Shown here: in pieces, positions 1 to 9,449 of the stretch
How the letters are laid out: every line of letters starts with the position of its first letter
Position numbering within the stretch: position 1 is the stretch's first letter
Assembly (NCBI GenBank): GCA_019637175.1
Contig: JAHBWD010000002.1
Location: forward strand, 124,001-188,000
Direction of reading: 5' to 3'
DNA: 64,000 nucleotides
Source: Labilithrix sp.
GTDB lineage: Bacteria > Myxococcota_A > Polyangia > Polyangiales > Polyangiaceae
Position numbers and translations under genes: made by a program
Notes under the pieces: generated by a model
Database searches by the model: none
Seen by the model: the letters and a program-made list of their open reading frames with translations, nothing else
What the model was told of the DNA's origin: nothing

Positions 1-1
1 C

Positions 2-3000
2 GGCGGCGCGCAGGGCTGCGCCGCGGAGCGCGATCCGATCAACCGCGTGCAGCTGATGGCGGTGCCGAAGTCGATCTTCGTCCGGCCCGACGCGGCGGGG
101 CGCTATCTGGTCGACAGCGACTCCTGGTACTTCCGCGCGATCATCACCGACGTGCCGTCGTCGCAGGCGGTCGGCTTCGTCGGCGCGGCGACCGACATGT
201 ACCGCATGAAGTGGCGCATCGAGGAGAACATCCTCGTCGCCTACCGCGAGGATCCCGACATCCTCAACTCCGGCGATCCGAGCGGCGGCACCGTCGCCGC
301 GTTCCCGATCACGTCGCACTTCGACATCCGCCGCGACTACAACCCCACGACGGGCGAAGAGGCGAACGTCGTCGTCGAGAACACGACCGACCGCCCCTGG
401 GATCAGCGCGAGTACTTCCGCATCGACTGGTCGAACAACCTCCTCGAGAAGCGCAACTTCACGAGCTTCGGCTTCGACGAGCTCGCCGCCGTCAAGACGT
501 ACACCCAGGATCCCGAGTCGCCCGATCACCCGATCTTCGAGGACGGCTACGTCGACATCTCGGCCAAGTACACCGTGCGGCCCGACATCCGCACCTGCTT
601 CTACCTCTATCGTGACTTCGGCTGCGGCCAGGGCGACATCACCGCGCGCCTCTCGTTCATGAAGGTGCCGGATCGTGACTACGAGCCGCGCGAGTACCCC
701 GATCGCCTCCCGCTCGCCGACAACGACGGCAACCCGATCCGCACCGTCAGCGGCAATCAGGTCTCGCTGCCGATGATGGACCAGTTCGGCTACTTCCGCA
801 CCGAGCGCGCCGTCTACGACCAGCGCTACGGAACGCTGGAGAAGCGCTTCCTCTATCGCGCCAACGTCTGGAACCTCTGGGAGCAGTGGTTCGCGCGCGA
901 CGACAAGGGCAACGTCCTCAAGTTCGAGAACGGCGACAACGTTCCGCTCCGTTACAAGGATCGCAAGGTCCGCCCGATCGTCTACTTCCTCAACAAGGAG
1001 TGGCCGGAAGAGCTCAAGGGCATCGCCCAGCTCACCGCCGACGGCTGGAACGACGCGTTCGCCGAGACGGTCGCCTCGCTCCGCCTCCTCGAAGACTTGG
1101 ACTACGGCGTCGCGCTCAGGCACGAAGACCTCCGCCGCGAGGTCGACGCGATGAAGTCCCGCGACGTCGGCTACGGGCCGCAGTTCGGTGAGCGCGTGTA
1201 CGTGCTCTGCCCGAACAACCCGGTGAAGGCTGGCGATCACCCGGCGTGCGGAAAAGAGGGCTCGGTCGCGCGTCAGGGCGATCTCCGCTACTCGTTCATG
1301 CACTGGGTGCCGAAGCCGCAGCCCTCGGGCCCCCTCGGCTTCGGTCCGAGCTACGGCGACCCGATCACCGGGCAGCTCTTCTCCGCCAACGCGTACATCT
1401 ACGGCGCGGCGCTCGACGTCTCGGCGCAGAACGCGACCGACATCGTCAACCTGCTCAACGGCAAGTACAAAGAGTTCGACTACGCGAACGGCATCGCGAC
1501 CGACGACTACGTCCGTCGCCTCGTGCGCGGCGAGGTCCCCGGCCCGACGGGCAGCGCGCGCGCGGGCCTCGAGGGCATGACGCCGGGCCGCGCCGACTTC
1601 CAGCTCGGCAAGACGCAGGGCCAGGTCGACAAGATGGTCGACCGCCCGCTGCTCCAGACGATCGCCAAGAAGGGCGTGCCGCTCGCGGTCGGCCCGTCGG
1701 GGCAGGATCGCCTGAACATGATCCGCGGCACCGGCCTCGAGCGAAAGCTGCTCGACAACCCGGAGACGCACCTCCTCGTCGGCAAGACGCCCGACCAGGC
1801 CCTCACCGACGCGGACATCAAGAGCATCGGCGACGTTCTCCTCCAGGGCGACATCGTCAAGAAGGAGAACGAGCGCCTCTCGTATCTCGGCAAGCACGGC
1901 TGCTACATGGAAGCGGCCATGGTCGACGACTCCGTCATCGGCCTCGCGCGCGAGATGGCGAAGAAGCACCCGGGCGGCGGCACCGCGCCCGAGCAAGAGG
2001 CGGCGAACAAGAACATCTGGCAGGAGATGCGCCAGGCGATCTTGCGCGGCGTCCTCGAGCACGAGGTCGGTCACACCGTCGGCCTCCGCCACAACTTCGA
2101 GGGATCGAGCGACGCGCTCAACTTCCACGACCAGTTCTGGAACCTGAAGAGCGAATCCCTGACGTACGGCGCTCCGATGACGGAGAACCAGAAGAACGGG
2201 AAGATGACCGAGCTTCAGTACACGACGGTCATGGACTACGGCGCGCGGTTCAACTCCGACGTCCACGGCCTCGGCAAGTACGACCACGCCGCGATCCGCT
2301 TCGGGTACGGCAACCTCGTCGAGTCGTTCCCCAAGGGGAAGATCAAGGACAAGCTCTACAACGCCGCGCCCGACCAGTTCGGCAACGGCTTCTTCGTCGG
2401 CTACAGCGCGGAGATCCTCGACGGCATCAACCGCAGCTACCGTCACTACACGCAGATCCCGAGCGAGTTCGAGGGCGGCATCGACGCCATCAAGACCTCG
2501 TCGCGCGAGATCCGTCCGTTCGCCGACGTCGTCGAGAACGCGCGCTCGCGCTACCTGAAGCAGATCGGCAACACCTCGCTCGTGAAGACGAACGCAGCGA
2601 GCGGCGGCGTCGACGTCGTTCCCTACCAGTACTGCGGCGACGAGTTCGCGGGCTCCGCGAACCGCCCGCTCTGCCAGCGCTGGGACCAGGGCATGGACTC
2701 GTTCGAGGTCGTGTCCGACGCGATGGGTCGCTACCAGCAGTACTACATCTTCGACGCGTTCACGCGCGGCAAGGCGGCGGGCTTCAACCAGCTCAGCGGC
2801 TACCTCGGCAAGATCGCCACGCGGTACTTCAGCCACGTGCACAGCCAGTACATCCACTGGCTCTTCTACCAGGGCACGTTCGACTACTACTGGCGGTCGA
2901 TCTTCGGCGGCGAGAACGGCGTCAAGAACGGCTACATCTCGAACGCCGACTGGTTCAAGGATCCGGCGGGCGGCCTCCCCTCGACGCTCGCCACCACGTG

Positions 3001-4006
3001 GGGCCTCGATCGCCTGATCGACGTCCTCGGCACGCCGGACGTCGGCGTGTACATCCCGAACCAGGATCACGCGCAGTACGCAGACAACACGTTCTTCGAG
3101 CAGGCGACGTCTTCACCCTATGCGTGCACGAACGCGCAGGGCGGCACGGCGAAGTGCGACTCGAACGCGAACCAGCTCACGCTCGACATCGACAACGGCG
3201 CTCGTTATCGCTTCACGCGGTACGACAACTCGACGGGCCAGGGCTTCTTCAACCGCATCAAGAACATCGGGTCGTTCTACGACAAGATCGCGGCGCTCCT
3301 GATGCTCACGAACAGCGAGACGAACTTCGTCGGTCAAGACCAGACGAACGCCGTCAGCTACCGCATCGGCTTCTACCTCGCGTACCCGAAGGCGCTCTCG
3401 AGCATCTTCGGCGGCGTGGCGACCGACACGTACGACAACTACGCGTGGCGCTACGACGTGCCCTCGACGTCCGCCTTCGGCGGCGCGGGCGACGCCGGCC
3501 AGGTGAAGCTCCTCACCACGAACGTCTTCCAGTCGATGGGCGGCGGCGACAACGTCACCACGCCGGCGCCGGGTACGCTGAAGGGCAAGCCGATCGACGG
3601 CGGTTGGTACTTCTTCTACAAGGCGTACGCGATGTACTTCTCGATGGCGGAGTTCCAGTCGAACTTCTCGCAGTCGTGGAACGACGCGTCGCGCGTGTGG
3701 TGCCTCGGCTGCGGCGAAGCGTTCACGCCCGCCGAGAACACGACGCCGATCATGATGAGCGACCCGCTCAGCGGCAAGCAGTACGGCGCGCTCGTGTACG
3801 GCGACGGCCGCTACAGCCCGGGCGCGGAGTTCATCCGCCAGGGTCAGAAGCTCGTCACCGGCTACGAGGAGGCCCTCGCCGCGCCGCAAGACAAGGCGAA
3901 CCGCGAGTACTACATCAACCGCGCGCGGGCGCGCCTGCAAGACCACGTGGAGCTGATGGATCTCATCCGCGGCCTCTACCAGGTCTACGGCTACACGCGC
4001 TTCTGA
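2..4006 (+). CDS. Zinc-dependent metalloprotease, metzincin type (5' end outside window)
   Basis: The reading frame is open to the left edge, so the true start lies upstream; the first in-window start-like codon is a GTG at 47. The visible part is over 1,330 residues. About residue 672 (counted from 47) is HEVGHTVGLRH, the HExxHxxGxxH zinc site of metzincins. VMDYGAR follows at about residue 729 and fits the Met-turn. Size and motif layout resemble the large secreted zinc-dependent proteases with DUF5117/DUF4953-type regions, common in Bacteroidota and myxobacteria. An extracellular or periplasmic peptidase role is inferred, and any signal peptide would be outside the window. The C-terminal 600 residues are rich in Tyr, Phe and Gly, and I recognise no further domain there. 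Confidence 0.85.
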   Translation, partial: GGAQGCAAERDPINRVQLMAVPKSIFVRPDAAGRYLVDSDSWYFRAIITDVPSSQAVGFVGAATDMYRMKWRIEENILVAYREDPDILNSGDPSGGTVAAFPITSHFDIRRDYNPTTGEEANVVVENTTDRPWDQREYFRIDWSNNLLEKRNFTSFGFDELAAVKTYTQDPESPDHPIFEDGYVDISAKYTVRPDIRTCFYLYRDFGCGQGDITARLSFMKVPDRDYEPREYPDRLPLADNDGNPIRTVSGNQVSLPMMDQFGYFRTERAVYDQRYGTLEKRFLYRANVWNLWEQWFARDDKGNVLKFENGDNVPLRYKDRKVRPIVYFLNKEWPEELKGIAQLTADGWNDAFAETVASLRLLEDLDYGVALRHEDLRREVDAMKSRDVGYGPQFGERVYVLCPNNPVKAGDHPACGKEGSVARQGDLRYSFMHWVPKPQPSGPLGFGPSYGDPITGQLFSANAYIYGAALDVSAQNATDIVNLLNGKYKEFDYANGIATDDYVRRLVRGEVPGPTGSARAGLEGMTPGRADFQLGKTQGQVDKMVDRPLLQTIAKKGVPLAVGPSGQDRLNMIRGTGLERKLLDNPETHLLVGKTPDQALTDADIKSIGDVLLQGDIVKKENERLSYLGKHGCYMEAAMVDDSVIGLAREMAKKHPGGGTAPEQEAANKNIWQEMRQAILRGVLEHEVGHTVGLRHNFEGSSDALNFHDQFWNLKSESLTYGAPMTENQKNGKMTELQYTTVMDYGARFNSDVHGLGKYDHAAIRFGYGNLVESFPKGKIKDKLYNAAPDQFGNGFFVGYSAEILDGINRSYRHYTQIPSEFEGGIDAIKTSSREIRPFADVVENARSRYLKQIGNTSLVKTNAASGGVDVVPYQYCGDEFAGSANRPLCQRWDQGMDSFEVVSDAMGRYQQYYIFDAFTRGKAAGFNQLSGYLGKIATRYFSHVHSQYIHWLFYQGTFDYYWRSIFGGENGVKNGYISNADWFKDPAGGLPSTLATTWGLDRLIDVLGTPDVGVYIPNQDHAQYADNTFFEQATSSPYACTNAQGGTAKCDSNANQLTLDIDNGARYRFTRYDNSTGQGFFNRIKNIGSFYDKIAALLMLTNSETNFVGQDQTNAVSYRIGFYLAYPKALSSIFGGVATDTYDNYAWRYDVPSTSAFGGAGDAGQVKLLTTNVFQSMGGGDNVTTPAPGTLKGKPIDGGWYFFYKAYAMYFSMAEFQSNFSQSWNDASRVWCLGCGEAFTPAENTTPIMMSDPLSGKQYGALVYGDGRYSPGAEFIRQGQKLVTGYEEALAAPQDKANREYYINRARARLQDHVELMDLIRGLYQVYGYTRF

Positions 4007-4041
4007 GCGTCTGAACGAGAGGCGCCTCGGCGCTTCCACCC

Positions 4042-4082
4042 CGAGAGGGCAGGTTCGCCAAGCGCGAATCTGCCCTCTCTCG
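4042..4082. terminator. Bidirectional hairpin terminator between convergent genes
   Basis: GAGAGGGCAG (4043-4052) pairs perfectly with CTGCCCTCTC (4070-4079), and the inner GTTCGC/GCGAAT partly extends the stem. It sits exactly between the stop of the protease gene and the stop of the convergent membrane-protein gene. T-rich ends are weak in this GC-rich genome. Confidence 0.65.
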
Positions 4083-4093
4083 TTTCGCGGCGA

Positions 4094-4732
4094 TCAGAAC
4101 GCGAGCGAGTACGAGACGAACGGACCTCCCGCGACCTCGCCGAGTCGGATCCGCTCGATCTCCTTCTTCGCTGCCCACGTCTTCGGCGGGAGGAGATAAG
4201 GAAGCAGCGAGCCGACGATGCCGGTGCCCATCGCGACGAAGACGCGCGCGCTCCGCTCCGGCACCGGCCACGACGGCTTCACCGCGCCGAGGAACGTGTA
4301 GTCGATCGCCGGCGCGGTCGCGGCGGCGATGAGGGTGATCGCCGCGGCGATCGGCCAGTCGGCGCGCACGGCGCCCTCGGGCGGCGGGCCGTACGCGAAC
4401 ATCGGATCGCACTTGGGGAACGAGAGGTAGCCGCCGCTCAGGAACATGCCCCACGTGAAGCCGATCGCCGCGGGGCCGATCATGCGCACGCCGCCGTTGT
4501 CGGACTGCTTCAGGTAGCCGACGTTGAGAAAGACGCTGACGCCCACGCCGAGCGCGCTCGCGCCGGTGTACATCCAGTCGAACTCCGACGCCTTCGTGCA
4601 GAGCTCGATCTCGCGCGGCTGGCGCGGTCTCAAGTCAGTGGCCGCGTAGACGTACGCCGGCGGATCCGGCGGCGGCCCCGCGGAATCGTCGGGGTGAGAC
4701 TGAGCTCCGTCCACGGGCGGCGACGCTATCAC
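4094..4732 (-). CDS. Hypothetical multi-pass membrane protein
   Basis: 212 residues. A proline-rich cytoplasmic-looking N-terminus (about 45 residues) is followed by hydrophobic segments near residues 55-70, 84-100, 125-145 and 165-180, so three or four membrane spans. I recognise no family. It converges on the upstream protease gene with a shared hairpin between them, and diverges from the phosphomannomutase gene with only 47 bases between starts. A function cannot be given. Confidence 0.6.
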   Translation of the reverse strand: MIASPPVDGAQSHPDDSAGPPPDPPAYVYAATDLRPRQPREIELCTKASEFDWMYTGASALGVGVSVFLNVGYLKQSDNGGVRMIGPAAIGFTWGMFLSGGYLSFPKCDPMFAYGPPPEGAVRADWPIAAAITLIAAATAPAIDYTFLGAVKPSWPVPERSARVFVAMGTGIVGSLLPYLLPPKTWAAKKEIERIRLGEVAGGPFVSYSLAF

Positions 4733-4779
4733 TTCACCGCTGTTGCCGCCCGTGGGAAAAACGGCAAGGCTATCGCGCC

Positions 4780-6174
4780 ATGAGCGCCGCTTCGGTACCG
4801 GGTCACGTCTTCCGCGAGTACGACATCCGCGGGGTCGCCGATCGAGATCTCTCCGATGAGCTCGCCGAAGGCATCGGCCGCGGGCTCGGCGTCATCTTGG
4901 GTCAGGCCGGGCCGCCTCGCCTCGCCGTCGGGCGCGACTGCCGCGTGTCGAGCCCGCGCCTCTACGCCGCGCTCGTGCGCGGCCTGATGAAGGCCGGCGT
5001 GCACGTCGTCGACATCGGCGTCGGCCCCACGCCGATGCTCTACTTCGCGGTGCATCACCTCGGCACCGACGGCGGCATCCAGATCACGGGGAGCCACAAC
5101 CCGGGCGACGAGAACGGCTTCAAGATGATGCGCGGCAAGGCGAGCTTCTTCGGCGCCGACATCCAGAAGCTCCGCGACCGGATCGTGGCCGGCGACTTCG
5201 GCCCCGAGGCGAAGGGTCAGGTCGAGCAGACCGACGTGCAAGACGCCTACGTCGCCGCGATGAAGGAGCGCTTCGACTTCTCCTCGGCGAAGGTTCCTTT
5301 CGTGATCGACGCGGGCAACGGCGCGGGCGGTCCCCTCGGCCTGCGCGCGATGAAGGCCGTGGGCCTCGAGCCCGACGCGCTCTTCTGCGAGATGGACGGA
5401 ACGTTTCCGAACCATCACCCCGATCCGACCGTCCCGAAGAACCTCGAGGCGCTCGTCGAGCGGGTGAAGGCCACGAAGGCACGCGTCGGCCTGGCGTACG
5501 ACGGCGACGCCGATCGGCTCGGCGCGGTCGACGACAGCGGCGACATCATCTGGGGCGACAAGCTCATGATCCTCTTCTCGCGCGCGCTGCTCGCGAAGCA
5601 GCCCGGCGCGACGATCCTCGGCGAGGTGAAGTGCTCGCAGACGCTCTACGACGACATCGCCAAGCACGGCGGCAACCCCGTCGTGTGGAAGACGGGCCAC
5701 TCGCTCATCAAGACGAAGATGAAGGAGACCGGCGCGCTCCTCGCCGGCGAGATGAGCGGGCACCTCTTCTTCGCCGATCGCTACTTCGGCTACGACGACG
5801 CGCTCTACGCCTCGCTCCGCCTGCTCGAGATCCTCGCGAACGATCCGCGGCCGCTCAGCGCGATGCTCGCCGACGTCCCGAAGACGTTCACGACGCCCGA
5901 GCTCCGCGTCGACTGCGCCGACGCCGTCAAGTTCCAGGTGGTCGCCGCGGTCACGCGACACTTCAAGGAGAAGGGCAACGCGGTGCTCGACATCGACGGC
6001 GCGCGCATCTCGTTTCCCGGCGGCGGCGGCCCGCGCTGGGGGCTCGTTCGCGCGTCGAACACCGGGCCGATCTTGGTGATGCGCTTCGAGGCCGGCACCG
6101 AGGCCGAGCTCGAGGCGATCCGCGCCGAGGTCGAGGCCGTCGTCTCCGCGGAGCGAGCGAAGCTCGCGGGCTGA
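4780..6174 (+). CDS. manB: Phosphomannomutase/phosphoglucomutase
   Basis: 464 residues, normal length for the alpha-D-phosphohexomutase superfamily (ManB/AlgC/PMM-PGM). The four signatures are in order: TGSHNP with the phosphoserine at S105, the Mg-binding DGDADR loop at 241-246, the sugar-binding GEMSGH at 323-328, and a C-terminal phosphate-binding segment with RASNTGP. It interconverts hexose 1- and 6-phosphates for polysaccharide and LPS precursors in the cytoplasm. Mannose versus glucose preference cannot be read from the sequence. prmC follows after three bases, so the two are probably co-transcribed. Confidence 0.92.
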   Translation: MSAASVPGHVFREYDIRGVADRDLSDELAEGIGRGLGVILGQAGPPRLAVGRDCRVSSPRLYAALVRGLMKAGVHVVDIGVGPTPMLYFAVHHLGTDGGIQITGSHNPGDENGFKMMRGKASFFGADIQKLRDRIVAGDFGPEAKGQVEQTDVQDAYVAAMKERFDFSSAKVPFVIDAGNGAGGPLGLRAMKAVGLEPDALFCEMDGTFPNHHPDPTVPKNLEALVERVKATKARVGLAYDGDADRLGAVDDSGDIIWGDKLMILFSRALLAKQPGATILGEVKCSQTLYDDIAKHGGNPVVWKTGHSLIKTKMKETGALLAGEMSGHLFFADRYFGYDDALYASLRLLEILANDPRPLSAMLADVPKTFTTPELRVDCADAVKFQVVAAVTRHFKEKGNAVLDIDGARISFPGGGGPRWGLVRASNTGPILVMRFEAGTEAELEAIRAEVEAVVSAERAKLAG

Positions 6175-6177
6175 TCG

Positions 6178-7050
6178 TTGGCGAACGCGCCCCCGAAGAC
6201 CTGGACGATCGGCTCGCTCGTGAAGTGGGCGACCGACGACTTCCGCGCGCGCGGCATCGAGAACCCGCGGCTCGACGCGGAGCTCATCGTCGCTCACGCG
6301 CTCGGCATCGATCGCATGCGGGTCATCCTCGACGCCGAGCGGCCGCTCGACGAGCGTGAGCTCTCGACGCTGCGCGATCTCGTCAAGCGCCGCCGCGCCT
6401 ACGAGCCCATCGCCTACCTCCGCGGCGAGCGCGAGTTCTACGGCCTCCGCTTCCGCGTCGACAAGCGCGTGCTCGTGCCCCGACCCGACACCGAGACGCT
6501 CGTCGACGTCGCGCTCGCGCGGACCGCGCGCGTCTCGCTCTCGATGCGGATGCTCGACCTCTGCACCGGCTCGGGCTGCGTCGCGATCGCGATCGCGCGC
6601 CAGCGGCCGACGAGCGCGGTGTTCGCCACGGACGTGAGCCCCGACGCGATCGCGGTCGCGCGGGAGAACGCGCTGCGCCTCGGCGCCTACAACGTCGCCT
6701 TCGAGGAGGCCGATCTGTTCGCCGCGAAGATGATCCAGGGCGTCCGCTTCGACGTCGTCACCGCGAACCCTCCTTACATCGCGAGCGGCGAGATCGAGAC
6801 GCTCCAGCCCGACGTGCGCGATCACGAGCCCCGCCTCGCGCTCGACGGCGGCGCCGACGGGCTCGACCTCGTCCGCCGCATCGTCGCGGAGGCGCCCGAG
6901 CACCTGGCGCCGGGCGGAGCGCTGGCGATGGAGGTCGGCGCGGGCGAGGCCGCGGCCACGGTCGAGCTCTTCGAAGCGCGCGGGTTCCGCGAGATCCGCG
7001 TCGATCGCGACATCGCGCGCATCGAGCGGGTCGTGAGCGGGCTCGTCTGA
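6178..7050 (+). CDS. prmC: Release factor glutamine N5-methyltransferase PrmC (HemK)
   Basis: 290 residues. It has the helical N-terminal domain, then a Rossmann SAM fold with LCTGSGCVAIA and the catalytic NPPY at 197-200. The family methylates the GGQ glutamine of RF1/RF2. The start is a TTG three bases after the previous stop; no better start is seen, and the N-terminal KTWTIGSLVKWATDDF fits the family. prmC often follows prfA but here follows a hexosephosphate mutase, so the linkage is unusual though probably neutral. Confidence 0.93.
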   Translation: MANAPPKTWTIGSLVKWATDDFRARGIENPRLDAELIVAHALGIDRMRVILDAERPLDERELSTLRDLVKRRRAYEPIAYLRGEREFYGLRFRVDKRVLVPRPDTETLVDVALARTARVSLSMRMLDLCTGSGCVAIAIARQRPTSAVFATDVSPDAIAVARENALRLGAYNVAFEEADLFAAKMIQGVRFDVVTANPPYIASGEIETLQPDVRDHEPRLALDGGADGLDLVRRIVAEAPEHLAPGGALAMEVGAGEAAATVELFEARGFREIRVDRDIARIERVVSGLV

Positions 7051-7099
7051 CGCTACGATTGGCGATCTGCGCTTCTCCTTCCTCTTCTTCTATCTCTCG

Positions 7100-8239
7100 G
7101 TGAGCGGCCTCGCGCACGCGCTCGCGGCGCGCTGGGTGCTCGCCGCGTTCCCGCGGCTGGCGCGGCGGCGGCGAACCGTGTGGGCGATCGCGGCCGCGAT
7201 GAGCGTCATGCCGATCATCGCGCGCGCGATGACGTCACGCGCGTACGCCTCGGCGTCGTCGACCTTCTACGCGATCGCGACGATCGAAGTGGCTGCGCTC
7301 GTCATCGCGATCGTGCCCGTCACGGCGATCTCGCTCGCGATCGCCGGGCGCAAGAAGCGAGAGGCGCGAGAGGTGCCGGCGGAGGCGCGCGAAATCGTGG
7401 GCCGCCGTGAAGCGGTGAGCCGAGGCCTCGGCGTCGCGGTCTTCGGCGCGACCGCGGGCACCCTCGGCTGGGGATCGCTGCGCGGGCGGCACGACTTCGC
7501 GCTCGAGGAGGTCGTGGTGCGCGTCGCCGGCTGGCCGCGCGCGCTCGAGGGATATACGATCGCGCAAGTCTCCGACGTGCACGTCGGCGCGTTCGTCGGC
7601 GAGCGCGAGCTCGGCGAGGGCTTCGAGCTCGTCGCGCGCGCGCGACCCGATCTCGTCGTCGCGACGGGCGATCTCGTCGACTTCCGCGCCGACGTGATCG
7701 ATCTGCTCGCCGCGAAGCTCGCGTCCGTCGGCGCGCGCGACGGCGCGGCCTGCATCGTGGGAAACCACGATCACTACGCCGGCGCCGCCGAGGTGGTGGA
7801 GCGCCTGCGCGCCGCGCGCTTGAATGTATTGTGCAATGAATCGCTCCACCTTCGCCGCGGCGACGGCGGCGGCTTCGCGCTCCTCGGCGTCGACGATCTC
7901 CAGGGCCGAACGCGGCCGCAGCCGGGTCACCACGGGCCCGATCTCTCGCGCGCGCTCGCGAACGTGAGCCCGGATCTGCCGCGCATCCTGCTGGCGCATC
8001 AGCCGCGGTACTTCCTCGAGTCGGCGGGCCGCGTCGCGCTCCAGCTCAGCGGCCACACGCACGGCGGACAGATCAACCCCGGCTTCCGCCCGGCGGATCT
8101 CTTGATGACGTTCGTCGCGGGCCGCTACGAGCGCGCCGGATCGACGCTCTGGGTGAACCGAGGCTTCGGCGTCGCGGGACCGCCGTCGCGCATCGGCGCG
8201 CCGCCCGAGGTCACGAAGATCGTCATCGTCTCTGCCTGA
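7100..8239 (+). CDS. Membrane-anchored calcineurin-like metallophosphoesterase
   Basis: 379 residues from the GTG chosen here. N-terminal hydrophobic helices precede a phosphodiesterase domain with the full metal-ligand series: QVSDVHVG, ATGDLVD, GNHDHY and SGHTHGGQ. This matches the YaeI/YkuE-type phosphoesterases (relatives of UDP-diacylglucosamine pyrophosphatase) that act at the membrane face. The start is uncertain. The same frame upstream encodes a hydrophobic FSFLFFYLSVSG that would complete the first helix, reachable from a CTG at 7067, so the protein may be 11 residues longer. The exact substrate is not predictable. Confidence 0.85.
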   Translation: MSGLAHALAARWVLAAFPRLARRRRTVWAIAAAMSVMPIIARAMTSRAYASASSTFYAIATIEVAALVIAIVPVTAISLAIAGRKKREAREVPAEAREIVGRREAVSRGLGVAVFGATAGTLGWGSLRGRHDFALEEVVVRVAGWPRALEGYTIAQVSDVHVGAFVGERELGEGFELVARARPDLVVATGDLVDFRADVIDLLAAKLASVGARDGAACIVGNHDHYAGAAEVVERLRAARLNVLCNESLHLRRGDGGGFALLGVDDLQGRTRPQPGHHGPDLSRALANVSPDLPRILLAHQPRYFLESAGRVALQLSGHTHGGQINPGFRPADLLMTFVAGRYERAGSTLWVNRGFGVAGPPSRIGAPPEVTKIVIVSA

Positions 8240-8270
8240 GCGCTTCTCGTGCGATAATCGCCGCGGCTCC

Positions 8271-9449
8271 TTGCGAACGCCGGTCCTCGTCCTCGCCGCC
8301 GTGCTCGCGCTCTCGCCCGCGGTCGCGCGGGCGCAGGGCAGCCGCGACGATCTCGCGCGTGCGCGTGCGCTCGATCAGCAGGGCGCGAAGGCCTACGCCG
8401 ACGGACGCTACAACGACGCGATCCGCTACTTCGAGGAGGCGCATCGCCTCGGCGGCCCGCCGTTCGAGCTGTGGAACATCGCCAAGTGCCACGTGCGCCT
8501 CGATCAGCCGGAGCAGGCCGCGGAGATGCTGGAGAAGTACCTCGCGACGCGCTCCTTGCCCGCCGACGACCGCGAAGAGGCGACGCAGCAGCTCGAAGGG
8601 CTCCGGCGACGTCCGTCGACGCTCACGATCGCGTCGACCCCGAGCGGCGCCGGCGTCGCGGTGGACGGACGAGCGCCGCTCGAGGGCAACCACACGCCGC
8701 TGACGACGACCGTCGCGCCGGGCACGCACACGATCACGCTCACGATGCCTTCGCATGCGCCCTACACGCAACAGGTCGAAGCGAAGTACGGCCGCGCGAT
8801 CATCATGGACGCGCGCCTGAGCGCCGACCGGCGCTCTGCGCCACCGGAGAACCCGTACGGACCCGACGAGCCGATACGGCGCGTCGCGCTCCGCAGCACG
8901 CTCGGCGTGATGCTCCCGCGCTACGGGAGCGTGAGCGGCGGCGCGCAGCCTTCGCTCTCCTTGAGCGGCGTCTACCGCGCGGCCGACGCCGGGGCCACGG
9001 CGTTCGGCGTCGGCGGCGCGCTCTTCGTGACGGGCGACGGTTGGCAGAACACGGTCAACGCGCCCGGCAACGTGCCGCCGTGCGGCGCGCTCAACGACGC
9101 GACGTCCGCGACGGCGCTCTCGATCTTCGCGATGGGCACCGCGGGATGGGAGATCCTCCCGCGTCTTCGCGTGCACACGCTCGGAGGTATCGGCCTCGCC
9201 ACGTACTTCGTGGGGCAGGCAGGCGGCGACCTCTTCGTGCCGACGTGCAGCGCGTCTCCCGGCGTTCGCCCTGCCGTGCTCCTCGGCGCGCAGGTCGACT
9301 ACGCCGTCACGCCGACCGTTCGCATCACGGCGCTTCCACTCGCGATCCAGTTCCAGCCTGCGTTCGGCGGCGCGCGCAGCACGCCGGTCGACGCGAGCGG
9401 CGTTTGGCTGCGCGCGACCTTCGGCGTCGGCGTGGGCGTAGACCTATGA
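8271..9449 (+). CDS. Exported TPR/PEGA-domain protein with C-terminal barrel-like region
   Basis: 392 residues starting at TTG. It has a signal peptide (LVLAAVLALSPAVARAQG), TPR-like helices to about residue 105, and a PEGA-like beta domain (STLTIASTPSGAGVAVDGR onward) ending near 185. A 190-residue region with alternating hydrophobic strands, typical of small outer-membrane barrels, follows. PEGA proteins are abundant in myxobacteria and bind surface or S-layer structures; the role here is unknown. The ATGA stop/start overlap with the next gene implies translational coupling to the glycosidase. Confidence 0.7.
   Translation: MRTPVLVLAAVLALSPAVARAQGSRDDLARARALDQQGAKAYADGRYNDAIRYFEEAHRLGGPPFELWNIAKCHVRLDQPEQAAEMLEKYLATRSLPADDREEATQQLEGLRRRPSTLTIASTPSGAGVAVDGRAPLEGNHTPLTTTVAPGTHTITLTMPSHAPYTQQVEAKYGRAIIMDARLSADRRSAPPENPYGPDEPIRRVALRSTLGVMLPRYGSVSGGAQPSLSLSGVYRAADAGATAFGVGGALFVTGDGWQNTVNAPGNVPPCGALNDATSATALSIFAMGTAGWEILPRLRVHTLGGIGLATYFVGQAGGDLFVPTCSASPGVRPAVLLGAQVDYAVTPTVRITALPLAIQFQPAFGGARSTPVDASGVWLRATFGVGVGVDL

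Noticed and set aside
3113..4039. 308-residue minus-strand frame inside the protease gene
   Set aside because: It is the antisense shadow of a strongly coding plus-strand gene with metzincin motifs; the Arg/Val-rich composition is typical of high-GC shadows.
4042..4082. The hairpin after the protease gene as a small RNA
   Set aside because: Its position between two converging stops and its simple stem are fully explained by a shared terminator.
4729..6903. 724-residue minus-strand frame across the mutase and prmC genes
   Set aside because: Antisense shadow. It lacks any motif and is made of Arg, Ala, Glu and Asp, while the plus strand holds two complete enzymes.
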